Part shown: positions 5,581-5,894 of the stretch, one piece after another | Layout of the letters: the number at the start of each line of letters is the position of its first letter | Numbering within the stretch: the first letter of the stretch is position 1 | DNA from: CADEFQ01 sp035342635 | Lineage (GTDB): Bacteria > Pseudomonadota > Gammaproteobacteria > Steroidobacterales > Steroidobacteraceae | Reading direction: 5' to 3' | Assembly (NCBI GenBank): GCA_035342635.1 | Contig: DAOQXO010000125.1 | Coordinates: forward strand, 1-5,894 | Length of the DNA stretch: 5,894 nt | Notes under the pieces: model-generated | What the model saw: the letters and a program-made list of their open reading frames with translations, nothing else | Databases searched by the model: none | Told to the model about the DNA's origin: nothing | Position numbers and translations under genes: made by a program

Positions 5581-5621
5581 CCTCCCTCGGGACCGCAGTT
5601 GATGCGGGCAGACTCTGAGGA
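5581..5621 (+). promoter_or_regulatory. candidate expression platform and ribosome binding site of the lipoprotein gene
   Basis: GAGGA at 5617-5621 is the Shine-Dalgarno, 9 nt from the ATG at 5631. Just before it lies a hairpin CCGCA-GTTGA-TGCGG (5593-5607). CCTC at 5581-5584 or 5585-5588 could pair with GAGG across that hairpin and hide the site. No hairpin with a T-tract was found between aptamer and gene, so control of translation is more likely than transcription termination. This is inference from pairing by eye. Confidence 0.4.
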
Positions 5622-5630
5622 ACGCGCGGA

Positions 5631-5894
5631 ATGAAAAACAAGCACCTGGTGGGACTGGTACTCGCGGCGGCGCTCTCGCTCGCCGCGTGCGGCGGAGAAG
5701 ACGCGGACACGGCCACGGCCGAACCGTCACCTCCGGTCACACCCACGCCTCCCCCGACGAGCAACACCCCGCCGGTAATCTCGGGCACGCCGGCGACGGC
5801 CGTGCAGGCGGGACAGGCCTATGCCTTTACCCCGAGCGCCAGCGACGCCGACAACGACACGCTGACCTTCTCCGTGGGCGGCCTGCCCTCGTGG
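5631..5894 (+). CDS. lipoprotein with Ig-like domain, partial at right edge
   Basis: The visible 88 residues are the start of a secreted lipoprotein, probably surface-exposed. The N-terminus MKNKHLVGLVLAAALSLAAC is a lipoprotein signal peptide: basic start, hydrophobic core and lipobox L17-A-A-C20, so Cys20 would be lipidated after cleavage by signal peptidase II. A flexible acidic then Pro/Thr-rich linker (about 23-47) follows. From about residue 48 the sequence NTPPVISGTPATAVQAGQAY, then FTPSASDADNDTLTFSVGGLPSW, matches the start of a cadherin/dystroglycan-type (He_PIG, putative Ig) domain with its usual DADNDxLTFS motif. Such domains are often repeated in large adhesins and matrix proteins. 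GAGGA lies 9 nt before the ATG. A c-di-GMP-I riboswitch about 100 nt upstream points to control by c-di-GMP. The total length and any C-terminal enzyme domain lie outside the window. Confidence 0.88.
   Translation, partial: MKNKHLVGLVLAAALSLAACGGEDADTATAEPSPPVTPTPPPTSNTPPVISGTPATAVQAGQAYAFTPSASDADNDTLTFSVGGLPSW

Noticed and set aside
5407..5788. Minus-strand open frames across the riboswitch and lipoprotein start
   Set aside because: They lie antisense to a conserved RNA and to a lipoprotein signal peptide with a good ribosome site; no domain is seen in them.

Overview
The window is GC-rich, densely packed DNA from a pseudomonadote, most likely a gammaproteobacterium. The two tRNA genes are close to the Escherichia coli tRNA-Glu and tRNA-Ala(GGC) sequences and both encode CCA. 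The protein families (FixJ-type regulator, CHASE3 hybrid kinase, c-di-GMP-I riboswitch) fit that group. No mobile element, CRISPR array or long repeat was seen. Species cannot be read from the sequence.

Left part (1-1478, plus strand): a compact histidine kinase with no sensor domain of its own is followed, with a 4-nt ATGA overlap, by a FixJ/NarL-type response regulator. The kinase GTG start overlaps the stop of a frame that enters from the left edge (GTGA), so the pair may continue an operon whose sensor or upstream partner lies outside the window.

Middle (1481-4885, minus strand, converging on the first pair with a 2-nt gap): reading right to left there is a mannose-1-phosphate guanylyltransferase-like nucleotidyltransferase, a universal stress protein missing an internal segment, a membrane CHASE3 domain protein, and a hybrid histidine kinase with a receiver domain. 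The last two are one CHASE3-kinase-receiver protein cut by an in-frame TAG. The reading frame is open on both sides of the stop, and the CHASE3 domain resumes just after it. This is either a nonsense mutation, an assembly error, or a split sensor kept going by re-initiation, since an AGGGG lies suitably spaced before the downstream ATG.

Right part (4886-5894): a minus-strand tRNA-Ala(GGC)/tRNA-Glu(UUC) pair sits behind a near-consensus sigma-70 promoter (TTGACA, 17 nt, TAGTTT). Diverging from it on the plus strand is a leader holding a well-conserved c-di-GMP-I (GEMM) riboswitch. About 100 nt after the aptamer starts a lipoprotein with a Pro/Thr-rich linker and the beginning of an Ig-like (cadherin/dystroglycan-type) domain; it runs off the right edge. 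The likely logic is control of a surface lipoprotein, possibly an adhesin or matrix protein, by the second messenger that governs biofilm and motility. A GCCGATAA element upstream resembles a flagellar sigma-28 -10 box, but its -35 partner is weak.

The two most noteworthy items are the riboswitch-lipoprotein unit and the amber-split CHASE3 kinase next to an internally deleted stress protein.
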